NCBI GenBank assembly: GCA_016795485.1
Contig: JAEUHM010000032.1
Coordinates: forward strand, 35,858 to 99,857
Direction of reading: 5' to 3'
Length of the DNA stretch: 64,000 bases
Source: Verrucomicrobiaceae bacterium
Lineage (GTDB): Bacteria > Verrucomicrobiota > Verrucomicrobiia > Verrucomicrobiales > Verrucomicrobiaceae
Every line of letters begins with the position of its first letter. The first letter of the stretch is position 1. The translations under genes and the position numbers were made by a program. The notes under the pieces are model-generated. The model had not been told where the DNA came from, did no database searches, and saw only the letters and a list, made by a program, of their open reading frames with translations. This document shows, piece after piece, positions 25,576 through 35,500 of the stretch.

Positions 25576-28500
25576 CTATCGGTGGTTGGGCTGCGGTTTA
25601 GCCAGCGGAAAGTCCATCACGCCAAGGGGGAACACCAGCGAGGGAGTCTGTGTGGAGCCGCCTGTGTCCAGAGGGCTTTCCTTCAGCATCTGAGGCACGC
25701 GCTGGGAGATAAACTGACCAAGTGAAGTGCAGGTGACGAGCCCTTCCCGGGAGGCGGCTCCACGGAGGCCTTCACTGTAGGCTTGTGTGAAGTAGCCTCC
25801 TTCTTCTGTCTCAAAGGCCATCTCGGTGGCTCCTGCACTGGAGAAGACAATGATGCCGCGCTCTGCGCTTGAGAGAGTATTGACCAGACCCGTGAGATCA
25901 TCAGGACCAGTGATGGTTTTTTTGCTGCCGTCTTCCAACACAGATGATGACTGGCAGGTATCTAGCACCAAGACCACCCTGCACGGCATGGCATCCAAAA
26001 GAGCGCCCACTTGTGTGCCGCTGAGGCTCGTCTCGGCAGGGGCCTTGGGGTCAAAGTCATGGGTAGCCAGTAGGAAAGGCTGTTTTTCATCCGCATAGCC
26101 ATGACCTGCAAAGTTAAAGAGTAGTATGTCTTGAGGCATGACTTCTGTCGCCAACTGCTGCAACTTATCACGAATGGCCGTGGAGGTGGCTTCTTCATCT
26201 GCGAGGAGTGTGGCACGGACATCCTGATAGGCTCTGCCTTTCTCTGCGAGGAAGGTATTGGCTATCTTCCTGGCGTCCGCCACCGCACCTTCCAGGTCCG
26301 CCAGATGAAGTGCGTCCTGCCCGTAACGAGCTACAAAAGCGTCCATGCTGATCTGTCCTTGAGGGTCTTTTGCCAAGGTTTGATTAATCTTGAGTTTGGA
26401 CACTCCCACTGAAAGCAGGTGCAGTGTGGGAGGTGGCGCAGAAGTATTTTGGTCGCGCTCACGAAGAATCCTGATCATGGCGGGAGCGCTCACTCCTGAA
26501 GCATGGTGTGCCAGCAGACTGAGCCAGCCTGTTTGGTGATCTGGTAGCGGCACCGTGATCTCCGCTACCTCACCATCTCTGGGCACGGGTGGATTGAACA
26601 AGAGGGGACGGCCATTGAAGCGGAGTTCCATACGGTCCGCTATGGCGGGTCCCGTGTTCCTGACGGAGTAGCGAAGTGTGACGCTACCTGCCTCCACAGG
26701 GAGCGTCAGGCTGCGTGTGATGCCTCCACTGCGTAGAGTCACTACCGGAGGTGAGAGCCGCTCCACGACAGAGGCCGCTGTCTCCAGAGTAGCGTCCGGT
26801 TTGCCCAGGCTTGCGTTGGCTTCACTGAGTGCCTTCTGCACATCACGCACTACCAAAAGCCGATGGATCACATCTGGGCGATAATAGACAGCACGGAACC
26901 GCGAGGCTGGCGAGAAGTCTGCCGACTCTCCCACTCCACGGTTTCTAAGCCAGCCGATGAGGTCCTCTGCGCCTGCTGAACAGTCAAAGTAACCCGTAGG
27001 GCTCCACATGATCCAGCGCTTACGGTCTGCATGAGGAAAGAAGGCCAGTAGCTCCGTGCCGTCTTTACTGAGGTGCCAGCGGATGGTGCCGTCACCATGC
27101 ACCACGGCGAGTAGGGCTCCATCTGTAGAGGGCACAGCAGCGCGGGCGTAACCATGAGACTGAATCTTCCACCTCACCGTGCCCGTGTTGGTAAAGCAAT
27201 ACACATGCCGCTGAGTGCCCATGCTGAACGACTTCTTGTCCGAGTTGATGGCTAGAAAGAAGGACTTTTCGCCGGGTTCCAGCGGGAGTGGATTGCCCTT
27301 TAAGGTGGGCGAGGTGCTCCACTTCCAGTTCTTTACGTTCAGACTGCTGGTGTCTGCTACTCGTAGCTTGTCCACTTCGTTTGGCTTCAGATAGGTGCCG
27401 GAAGAAACGCTAAAGAATCGATTCTCTGACCGCTCGCCATCATCCATGAAGCGGACGATGCCCGTATCAGCCGAGGCGCCGAAACCATCTGCCATGGCGA
27501 GGTGATTAGCGTTGGCGGGACTGAGTAGCGTAGTCACCTTCCTGCCTGCTGCCTCAGTGGGAGGCAGTGCTGCCAACGACGGATCGCCAGTGACGAGAAT
27601 GAAGCCCAACTTCTGAGAGTGAGCCAACCCCAGGAAGCCATTGGTGATGGGAGTCTCAAAGTCTTGTGGCTTTTCCGCGCCACTGTTCTTCCAGAGCCGC
27701 AGAGGTGCATGGCCTTCCGTATCGGTGTGGCCACCCCCTGCTAGTTCTGTGCCGTCTTGATTCCAAGCTAGATAAGTCACCCCGGACCCTGACACACCTG
27801 AGCATGACGGGAATGACACTGGCAACAAGTCTGACATTTGATGCACAGACACGGCAAAGCTGATGCCGTAGGCAAAGGCAACCCGACTGCCATCTGGCGA
27901 GATGGCGACTCGCATGGGTGGCATCAGCCTATCCGCTGGAACGGAGAGATCGCCGCTCACCAGGCGAGTCTTACCCACCGTGACCTTCTTCTCAGCGCTT
28001 AGTTCCAGGATGGTTGCCTTGCCCTTGCTGGTGCCCACTACGATTTGCCTGTCCTGGTGCCAGTCCAGGCCGTAGATAATGGACTCCTTGAACTCTACGC
28101 TGGTGACATTGGCCATGGCACCGGCATCATAGACCGCCAGTTTGCCATTGGCCAAACCTACGGCCAGCAGACTACCGCGATCTGAGAACTTCATGACGTT
28201 AGCCGCAGCCGTGATGCGGAGAGTCTTGACGACTTCTCCGTCGGCGGTGTTGATGAGATAGACAGCGTGATTTTCTCTCCAGGTGGTCCCAGTGCTACCC
28301 GTGACCGCAGCCAGCCTTCCGTCTGCGCTCAGCGCGGCCTTGTAGAGCATCCCTTCACTTCCGGGTGCAGTGGGAGGCCGCCACACCATGAGCGGGCGGA
28401 GGGTGCCGTCCTCCACGCTCCAGAGCCGCGCTGTTTTGTCGTCAGAACATGTCAGGATTAAACTGCCGTCCGCGCTGGTGTCCACATCGGTGATGCCCGC

Positions 28501-28635
28501 GGTATGCATCCCCACTTCCACGGTGAGAGTGGGTGTGCGAGATGGCTCCCGCTCAGGCACCTGGCCAAGCGCACCGGCACACATGCTGGTGAACAGATAG
28601 ATCAGCACTCGTGGTGTGGCAGGTATGCCTTTCAT
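25576..28635 (-). CDS. Exported WD40-repeat protein with C-terminal caspase (C14) domain
   Basis: A 1019-aa protein. A signal peptide (ending CAGALGQ at about residue 25) is followed by WD40 repeats (about 35-560; for example SADGSLILTCSDDKTARLWS, YLAWNQDGTELAGGG and AVVHGDGTIRWHL) forming one or two propellers. A beta-sandwich region lies at about 620-720. A caspase fold follows at about 740-1000 with catalytic His845 in LLFNFAGHGYADE and Cys894 in VVLVLDTCQSSS. WD40-C14 fusions are known in filamentous and multicellular bacteria; the propeller probably recruits partners. It lies between the OmpA gene (39-bp gap) and the caspase-FGE gene (20-bp gap). A periplasmic location is inferred from the signal peptide. 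Confidence 0.87.
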   Translation of the reverse strand: MKGIPATPRVLIYLFTSMCAGALGQVPEREPSRTPTLTVEVGMHTAGITDVDTSADGSLILTCSDDKTARLWSVEDGTLRPLMVWRPPTAPGSEGMLYKAALSADGRLAAVTGSTGTTWRENHAVYLINTADGEVVKTLRITAAANVMKFSDRGSLLAVGLANGKLAVYDAGAMANVTSVEFKESIIYGLDWHQDRQIVVGTSKGKATILELSAEKKVTVGKTRLVSGDLSVPADRLMPPMRVAISPDGSRVAFAYGISFAVSVHQMSDLLPVSFPSCSGVSGSGVTYLAWNQDGTELAGGGHTDTEGHAPLRLWKNSGAEKPQDFETPITNGFLGLAHSQKLGFILVTGDPSLAALPPTEAAGRKVTTLLSPANANHLAMADGFGASADTGIVRFMDDGERSENRFFSVSSGTYLKPNEVDKLRVADTSSLNVKNWKWSTSPTLKGNPLPLEPGEKSFFLAINSDKKSFSMGTQRHVYCFTNTGTVRWKIQSHGYARAAVPSTDGALLAVVHGDGTIRWHLSKDGTELLAFFPHADRKRWIMWSPTGYFDCSAGAEDLIGWLRNRGVGESADFSPASRFRAVYYRPDVIHRLLVVRDVQKALSEANASLGKPDATLETAASVVERLSPPVVTLRSGGITRSLTLPVEAGSVTLRYSVRNTGPAIADRMELRFNGRPLLFNPPVPRDGEVAEITVPLPDHQTGWLSLLAHHASGVSAPAMIRILRERDQNTSAPPPTLHLLSVGVSKLKINQTLAKDPQGQISMDAFVARYGQDALHLADLEGAVADARKIANTFLAEKGRAYQDVRATLLADEEATSTAIRDKLQQLATEVMPQDILLFNFAGHGYADEKQPFLLATHDFDPKAPAETSLSGTQVGALLDAMPCRVVLVLDTCQSSSVLEDGSKKTITGPDDLTGLVNTLSSAERGIIVFSSAGATEMAFETEEGGYFTQAYSEGLRGAASREGLVTCTSLGQFISQRVPQMLKESPLDTGGSTQTPSLVFPLGVMDFPLAKPQPNHR

Positions 28636-28674
28636 CGTAGCTGCTCTGGACGGCTAAAGCCAGGACATGAACGG

Positions 28675-29418
28675 TCATTCCGCCACTCGGGCTACTCCAA
28701 CTCGACGATTGGGCGCGCGGACGGCCTCGGCTTGGGCGGGGGAGTCGCCTAGGAAGGGCCGTGCGAGTTGCTCAGTTTCGCCGAAGCCCAGCACTACGAG
28801 TTGCTCAGGCTTCACTCCGGCGCGGATCAGATGGTTGGCTACGGCTTGGGCGCGGTCTAGGGAGAGTGTTTGGTTCTTGTGATCGTCTCCAAGGTCACAG
28901 GTGTGGCCTTCTATGACGAAGGTCTCTGTTGGATGCGCTTTGAGCGCGATGGCGATGTTGGCCACTTGTTGACGAGATGATTCATCTGCAAACTCGGTGC
29001 CCCCTAGCTTGAAGAGGATGTTGCTAAAAGCGGTGCGGGTCTGCTCATAGACTTGTACTTCAGCCATGGCTGGTGGCGATGAACTGTAGGTGGATGAACT
29101 TGTTGGGGCAGTGTCTGCCGCTGCGGCAGGATTGGCTTTGATTTCGACCTTGCCTCTGATGCCGCCGCGGGTCAGGATTCTTTGGCTTTCAGCACTGATC
29201 ACCGCTGCGCGTTTGGTGGTGGTAAGAGTCACTGGAGCGGCGGCTGCACCGCTGCTGCCACGGGTTTTTCCCCGCGTCTTGAGTCCACCTGTGCTGCTGG
29301 GAGCTTGTTTCTCAGGGTGGAGCATTTTGTCTATCTCTTCCGGCGTGCGGACAGTGCCTTGGGCCATAGAAGTCACAGCCGAGATGAGGAAGCAGGAGAG
29401 CAGGAGGTGGAGATTCAT
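28675..29418 (-). CDS. OmpA-family peptidoglycan-associated protein
   Basis: A 247-aa protein. ATG 29418 is chosen because it begins a signal peptide (LHLLLSCFLISAVTSMAQ); the open frame extends further upstream but overlaps the end of the cytochrome gene. A low-complexity Ser/Thr/Ala linker (about 35-110) precedes an OmpA C-terminal domain (about 125-247) with VIEGHTCDLG, LSLDRAQAVANHLIRAGV, VLGFGE and PNRRVGV, the peptidoglycan-binding signature. It has no beta-barrel domain, so it is probably a periplasmic anchor. Its place between the cytochrome and caspase genes suggests it tethers this complex to the wall. Confidence 0.88.
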   Translation of the reverse strand: MNLHLLLSCFLISAVTSMAQGTVRTPEEIDKMLHPEKQAPSSTGGLKTRGKTRGSSGAAAAPVTLTTTKRAAVISAESQRILTRGGIRGKVEIKANPAAAADTAPTSSSTYSSSPPAMAEVQVYEQTRTAFSNILFKLGGTEFADESSRQQVANIAIALKAHPTETFVIEGHTCDLGDDHKNQTLSLDRAQAVANHLIRAGVKPEQLVVLGFGETEQLARPFLGDSPAQAEAVRAPNRRVGVARVAE

Positions 29419-29446
29419 GGATTGGTGGAGTGTGTAGTTTGTGAAT

Positions 29447-32086
29447 TTAAGGCAGAAGTTGATAGCCGGCATGGGCAGTAGCCGTGTCAGGAGCCTCAAA
29501 CGATGCTGCTGGGGCAGTTTTTGACTGACCAGATGGCTTGACATTGACGCGACCTCGTCCGCTGAAGATGCTGCCTCGTTGCACGGAGGCGAAGACCTGC
29601 CCGGCCTCTGGTTCACCACGGCTAGCAAAGGGTTGTGTGCATGCCTCAATCAAGATGGACTCCAGTCCGGCGGGTGGAGAGGTCTCAAAGATGGCTGCAG
29701 CAGGGAACTGGCGGGTCTCACCTGCCTTTAGCACCACATCCCTGTCATGAATGTTGGGAATGAGTTGTGTGGTGCTGCCATCGGCTCCGAACTGGGTGAC
29801 ACGGATGTGGCAGGCCTTCTCGGCGTGGATGCTGAAGGCCAGACCATCTCCCACTTTGTAAGTCAGAGCGCCCATCTTTAGAGTGACTTTCTTCCCATCA
29901 CTAAAACGTGCCACAGCTACATCACCAGCTCGAGCGATGGCTTCACCCTTCTGAGGTGGATTAGGAGGATTAATGACTTTGCTGTTGAACCGTCCACCGC
30001 CAAACTCTGCGAGTGCGAGAGGTTGGGCATCGTTGACGGTGAACCCCAACTCATGAGCAAGGAGTGAGAAGTGCTGAAGGAACTCCTCGCGGCTGAAGGG
30101 GAGGCCTTTTTCCAGCTTGCCACCGTAGATGAAGAGGCGCTTGTCTTCTGACTCTCGCAAGACTTTGACCAAATCTTCTCCTGTGGTGTAGAACTCGCTG
30201 GCGAGTTGAGCGGAGGGCAGTTGATCGTCATTGAAGCGGCGGTAAAGGGCACCCACAGGCTCATCCGAGCGGGTGTAGCCGGGCATGGCTTCCGCTGCGG
30301 CTTTTTGATAACGTAGGTGGTCTTCTTTGGCCAGACGCTGAAGTTCATCAGCTTCCACGTAGAGCTTTTGTAGCACCTTCTTCTCTTCAAATCCCAGATG
30401 CTCGGCAGCTTGCGGACCCAAGTCATCACGCATGGCTTCCACAGTCTGCTTGGGCCGCGCGTTGAGGCCGTTGGCATGGCAGGAGATGCAGGAGATGCCA
30501 TTCAAGATGATGTTGGTGCGGCGGAAGCCGGAACGATCCTCTACTACCTCAGGAGGTGCCGTGGGCAGGAAGTCGCCCTTGGCCGTGCTGAGGTAGTAGG
30601 CCTGCATTCCGTTGGGTAGATTGAATATGATCTCGCCGCCGTCGTGTTGGAAGATGGAGGTGGGATTGGAAGTAAGGTGCGCCTCTTTGGGGCCCAGCGG
30701 TGCCAGCACCAAGTCCTGTGCATCTCCTGCCCCCTCGCGCTTGAAGTCGTAACTCTTCCAGTATCCGCCATCACGAATGTTGTGGCGCTCCACAAGGCGA
30801 TTGGTGCGCGATACACCACTGGGTGAGAAGGCTGCACGCACGGCTTTGTGCTCGCGCAGATTATGCATCGTATCCAACCCAAGCTTGGCCTCCAGTCCAT
30901 GCGGGCCAAACTCCGTCTCTGGCAGACCCAGGATGGTGTGGTAGAGCGGCTCTTGAGAAGTGGCGAAGACAAACCAATCCGCTCGGACATAAGCGCGGTT
31001 GGAGTGGGTTTCCTTGCGAATATTGTTCTCCAGACGAGCTGATGCACCAGCGATACCATAGGGATAGTAGCTCACGATGGTTTCCCACAGTGCCTTGTCC
31101 CAACCGTAGTCACGGATGTCGATGCGATAGATCGTTCGCGCTTCGTCGATGGCCGTCGGCACGGTGATCTTCCCACGCCAAGAGAGTGAGTTGAGCAACT
31201 TGGAGACACCCGCGCGATACATGTCCATCTGCTCGTCGTTGTCGGCATTTTTACCATCAGCCAGTCTGGCGTTGTAGAGATTCACGAGCTTTAGGTAGCG
31301 GATGTTTTCACGGTGCTGCTCCGGTTGCGCCATGAGGTCCTTGTAAATGGCGTCCAGGCTGCTCTCCAGGCCAATGAACTCCCGTGGTTTGTCTGGCACG
31401 GAGTCGCCCGTGATCCATTTCTCCAGAGTGGCGAGTTCTTCAGCAGTGAGTTGCGGCTCATCACTTGGCGGCATGTGAGAGTCATCTGAGGTGGGCAGGG
31501 TCACACGCTGGAACAACAGTGAGTCCTTGGGTGCACCGGGTTCAATGATTTCTGATGCAGCCAGCGACTGGAGATTAACACGAGCATGGAGAGCGGGCTT
31601 ACGCTTGCCTTCGCCATGGCACTGGGCACAGCGCTGATCCAGTATGAGCTGCACCTGTGCTTCCAGCGAGCCCGTAGGGGCAGCAGCGGTGGCTACTTCA
31701 GCTTTAGGAGTAGCAGTAGGAGTTGGAATCGGGTCGTCTTTGGACCAGGCGGTGAGGAGCGCTTTCTCGTCCGCTGTGAGTGCGGTGACAGGCTTCGTCT
31801 TGGTGCTCTTAGGCATCCGCTTGGGGGAGTTATCAGGCAGCAGCACGCGGCGAAGAAGTTCACCCTTCTCTGGCTCGGCCTTGTTGACGTAAGTTTCATC
31901 TGCCAGCAGGGCAGCTAGGTCAGTGCCCTCAGTCAGCTTGGGTTCTTCATCTCCTTCAGAGTGGCAATCAGCACACTTAGCCTTAAACAAAGCCAGCACT
32001 TTAGTGTTAAGGTCGTCTGAAGCAGGAGAGAATGTTAGAGAAAGAACCGTGAGAGCACTTAAAGCCGGGATTACAGAGGTCTTCAT
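29447..32086 (-). CDS. Multihaem cytochrome c-type protein with DUF4384-like tail
   Basis: An 879-aa exported protein (signal peptide at about residues 1-22). It has three haem c attachment sites: CADCH (38-42) and CAQCH (153-157), each in a small planctomycete-type cytochrome domain with a conserved MP[PK]S distal segment, and CISCH (533-537) in a long central domain of about 300 residues I cannot name. The C-terminus (about 735-830) with VGDGLAFSIHAEKACHIRV and TTQLIPNIHDRD resembles DUF4384, a domain often linked to caspase and OmpA proteins. It is the first gene of the unit with OmpA (28-bp gap) and two caspases. The role is inferred as redox sensing or electron transfer at the envelope. 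Confidence 0.8.
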   Translation of the reverse strand: MKTSVIPALSALTVLSLTFSPASDDLNTKVLALFKAKCADCHSEGDEEPKLTEGTDLAALLADETYVNKAEPEKGELLRRVLLPDNSPKRMPKSTKTKPVTALTADEKALLTAWSKDDPIPTPTATPKAEVATAAAPTGSLEAQVQLILDQRCAQCHGEGKRKPALHARVNLQSLAASEIIEPGAPKDSLLFQRVTLPTSDDSHMPPSDEPQLTAEELATLEKWITGDSVPDKPREFIGLESSLDAIYKDLMAQPEQHRENIRYLKLVNLYNARLADGKNADNDEQMDMYRAGVSKLLNSLSWRGKITVPTAIDEARTIYRIDIRDYGWDKALWETIVSYYPYGIAGASARLENNIRKETHSNRAYVRADWFVFATSQEPLYHTILGLPETEFGPHGLEAKLGLDTMHNLREHKAVRAAFSPSGVSRTNRLVERHNIRDGGYWKSYDFKREGAGDAQDLVLAPLGPKEAHLTSNPTSIFQHDGGEIIFNLPNGMQAYYLSTAKGDFLPTAPPEVVEDRSGFRRTNIILNGISCISCHANGLNARPKQTVEAMRDDLGPQAAEHLGFEEKKVLQKLYVEADELQRLAKEDHLRYQKAAAEAMPGYTRSDEPVGALYRRFNDDQLPSAQLASEFYTTGEDLVKVLRESEDKRLFIYGGKLEKGLPFSREEFLQHFSLLAHELGFTVNDAQPLALAEFGGGRFNSKVINPPNPPQKGEAIARAGDVAVARFSDGKKVTLKMGALTYKVGDGLAFSIHAEKACHIRVTQFGADGSTTQLIPNIHDRDVVLKAGETRQFPAAAIFETSPPAGLESILIEACTQPFASRGEPEAGQVFASVQRGSIFSGRGRVNVKPSGQSKTAPAASFEAPDTATAHAGYQLLP

Positions 32087-32203
32087 GGGTGAGAGCGAAC
32101 ACTAACGGAAGAAGCGGGTGCGAAAAGGAAAAAGGCTGTGCCATGTTGCATCCTGCGGGCAAGTCGGGAGCTATGCAGGGCAGGATGCTTCACCGGACCG
32201 GAT

Positions 32204-32434
32204 TTACGCGCGGTAGGTTTTGGTGAAAGTAATGGTGGTCCCGGTGTTGTAGTAGGCGCGGTAGGTGACGACTCTCACCTCGTAGCTGAAGGGACGGCCA
32301 CAGTGGTCATAAGCATAGCGGCACTCAGTGCGGGAGCAGACCACACAGGTGGACACCACATAGGGTGCGCAGTAACCAGCTTGCAAAGTAGGAGCAGCAG
32401 TGGCGAGGATAAGAAGAGCGAGAAGTGTTTTCAT
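32204..32434 (-). CDS. Small secreted Cys-rich peptide, copy 1
   Basis: A 76-aa protein I do not recognise. It has a signal peptide (MKTLLALLILATAAPTLQAG, cleavage near residue 19) and a mature part of about 57 residues with five Cys (CAPYVVSTCVVC, TEC, DHC) and a Tyr/Thr-rich C-terminal half. A near-identical copy is encoded at 40679-40909 (five residue differences by eye), and the duplicated block includes about 90 bp of upstream DNA. Of about ten nucleotide differences in the block, about half are silent, which suggests the protein is under selection. It is probably a disulfide-bonded periplasmic or secreted peptide. Confidence 0.7.
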   Translation of the reverse strand: MKTLLALLILATAAPTLQAGYCAPYVVSTCVVCSRTECRYAYDHCGRPFSYEVRVVTYRAYYNTGTTITFTKTYRA

Positions 32435-32525
32435 GGCGATGATAGAGTTGATGATTGAGTTTCACACAGCGTGATTGCCGTGTTCAAAAGCTCAATCGCC
32501 AGACCTACAGGTTTGATTGAAAAAA
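32205..32525. repeat. 321-bp direct repeat, copy 1
   Basis: This block matches 40680-41000 in the same orientation with no gap and about 11 mismatches by eye (about 96-97% identity). It covers the whole 76-aa peptide gene plus its upstream region. The two copies bracket the 1992-aa protein, sigma factor and kinase genes. No transposase or flanking target duplication is seen. Confidence 0.92.
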
Positions 32526-32587
32526 GTGATCTTTTTCATGGCAGGCTGAAGTCCTTTTATAATCAGCCTTCCAGCCCACGTGCCTAG

Positions 32588-35500
32588 TTAGTAGATGGGT
32601 ACAAAATGAACCGCGCCTGATCTAATTGGTGAATTGAGTGAGTTGGTTGGTGGCATGGCAACTGGATTAGCCAAGTCTGGCAAAGTAAACCAACCGTAAC
32701 CACTACGTGTGTCTGCTGCTACATCACGAATGATTACTCCGTAGCTAGTTACGAGACGCTTGACCTTGAGAACTGGGTTGAGTGGGTCCGGGTCCAGCAG
32801 TGTGCAGGTGCTCGTGAAGGTGCCGGTGGACGGATTCACAGTGAGCGTTATGCGTGCAGGGTTGGCAGGGTCTCCTGCTGGATAGAGCCTGATGATATTG
32901 GTGCGGCCCAGGCGGATATTTGTGCTGGCATCATGTATGCCCATGGCAGAACTATGCGTGAACTGGACAAGTGCGTTGTCTGCTGCGTCAGCTACGTCAA
33001 GGATGTTCCTGCCCGCAGGCAGTGCGGCATAGCGGGAGCCACGGATAGCTAGGACGTCCGGGCCTACCTGAAAGCCTGCCGGATAGGCGCGCGTGCCTGG
33101 AGGCTGGGGTAGTCGAGTCCATGTGGCTGTGCCAGAAAGCAGATTGTTGGCGTAAAGAGCACCGGGATCCTCTATGATCTCGAGTGTGCCACTGACCGAG
33201 CCAGAGCCCGTGTAGAGGGGGTGCTGAAAGAAGATTTCTCCACTAGGGCTAATGAATGCATTGCTGGTCGAGGCAGCGCCATCACCGCACTTCAGGACGG
33301 TGGTTGATGTGCCGGTAGCCGTGACGGTGAGCGTGCCAAAGCCAAATCCCTGGGGCATGCTTTCTCCGCTGGCTGCGGGCAATAGGAGCGTATGGTAGCC
33401 CCGATAATGGGATGCAGGACGGTTCTTAGAAGTCCAAACATTCCGCCACCCAACGCTGTTGACTGTGTGGCTGCTGCTATTGGTCACTTCCACGCCAAAG
33501 CGTTCTCCGCTTTGCTGAATCTGGACGTTGAAACTTAATAGTCCACCGACGGGGTCAATTGCTTGGAACATCGCGGTTGAGCTTCCTGAAAGACTGGTTG
33601 TCACGTCCGCAATAATTGGCACGGAAATGCTGCGGGAAGTGTATTTCCCTGTCAGCATAGCGGTAGAAAGCATCGTCAAGTCCAGACGTGCCCCAAGGCC
33701 TCCATTGATTGCACTGTCGGGTTGGATCCGCGCCACGTAGTTGCCCAGCAGAGAGGCGGGTACGGGTAGGATAGTGAGCGTACCGATGAAGGGAATACCA
33801 CTGCCCTCCACGTTTTGGGCCTGGATTCGTACAGAGTAAGTGCCGACTTTTCTGGCGCGTCCTCGGATCGACGAAAGGGCGGTATCGAAAAACACTCCGG
33901 GAGGCAGGCCGGAGACGATGATGCCACTTGGGTAGTCTGAGGCAGACACGTTGAAGTTCAGTTCTTCGCCCAGCAAGTGAGCGCCAAAAAACACAGGGTC
34001 CACCTGCGAGAGACTCGGCACCACAAGAGTCGACGGTCCGCTTGTGGCTGATTGGCTGCCGATGCTAACGCGACAGCGATAATCGCCCACGTTTGCGTCA
34101 CTGGCGGTGAATGATAGTATGGAAGTTTGGGCGCCGAGGAAGCCACCGCTAGGGCCAATGTCAGAGCCATTCCGCGTCCACTGATACGACAGGCCTGAGC
34201 CATGCACATTCATGGAGAAAGTGGCTGTCGCTCCACGTTTTACCGGGACGGTTTGACCCACAGCAGGAAGGACAGTGACCTGAATGTTAGAGCTAATTGC
34301 GGTGCCGAAGCTGTTGGTCACACGCACCTTATAATCATGAGCTTCGTTGGGGTTGAGGCCTGCCAGAGTGAGTTGTTGTTCACTCCCACCTGGGGAGATC
34401 GCATCCCCATTCTTGAACCATTGCCATTGCAGGCTGCCTGCCCCTGAGGCAGTGGCTGAGAGGGTCACAGTACCACTGCTGACGACCACTTGTGGGGGAG
34501 ATTGGGATAGGATGACCGGAGCCAGATCGTCGTCAGTAATGGTTACGATATGAGTGGTGTTGGTGCCCGTTAGGGTATTGGTGCCGAAGGGGGAGCCAAG
34601 AGTGAGGCCCACGGTCTCGTCACTCTCACTCCAAAGATCTTCAAGAACCTGAATGGGCAGGTTGCGAGTGGATTCACCGGGGTTGAAGACGATCCAGGGC
34701 AAGAGGATGTTGTAGTCCACCCCGGCAGTGGCGGAACCTGCGACCATAAGTAGTGGAACTACAATCTGGCTAGTGGCAGGTTTGCTCAGAGTGACTGCGA
34801 CGTTGTGGTTGGTTGCTTCCTCGGTTAGGCCGCTGCTCACGCTGGAGAACTGCACGGTTCGCGTTGTGTTGGCGGCTATGTTGAGGTTGTGATTCAGGGG
34901 CGTCACCAGCGTAACAGTCTGGGCACCAGTCGGAGTGCCCAGCGAGATCACAGCCACTTCAGCAGCCTCATTCTCCATATCCTCTGGTACGCTTAGTGTG
35001 ATCGTTTTGGTAGTTTGCCCCGGGTTGAAGACGAGGGGGGAGTTGGTATGTAAGATCACATCCGTACCTGCCGTTGCACCACCTCCGAGATAGAACGGAA
35101 TACTAATGGTGGAGGAGGATGCGTCACCCATTTCCACCACCACACTTATGTTGGTTTGTCCCTCAGTTACTGAAGTGCTGGGAATCTGGAAGTGGGCCAG
35201 CAACATGCGTGGGTCGTTGCCTTGACTCGTCAATATGCGGCCAGCGGGCCCCACGGCTACAAGACGGGTGCCATTCCATGCCATGGCTGGTGCTGTGTCT
35301 TCGTCGGGATCTATTATCACAAAGTCAGACAGCTCTTCCGGTGGAAGTAGCGGCAGGGTTCTGGCGATCTTGCCGGGTTGGGCTGTGACGCTAAACTGAC
35401 CGGTGAAGTGACTGGAACTCACGAACAGACTACCTGCAGCCAAGACTTCGTAACCGATAAGCACGTCTCCGCTGTCCAGAGTCCATGTGACGCCGTTGGT

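Noticed and set aside
21470..28635. Cytoplasmic anti-phage caspase defence island
   Set aside because: All three caspase-fold proteins carry signal peptides and lack the usual defence partners such as nucleotide cyclases, STAND or gasdermin genes.
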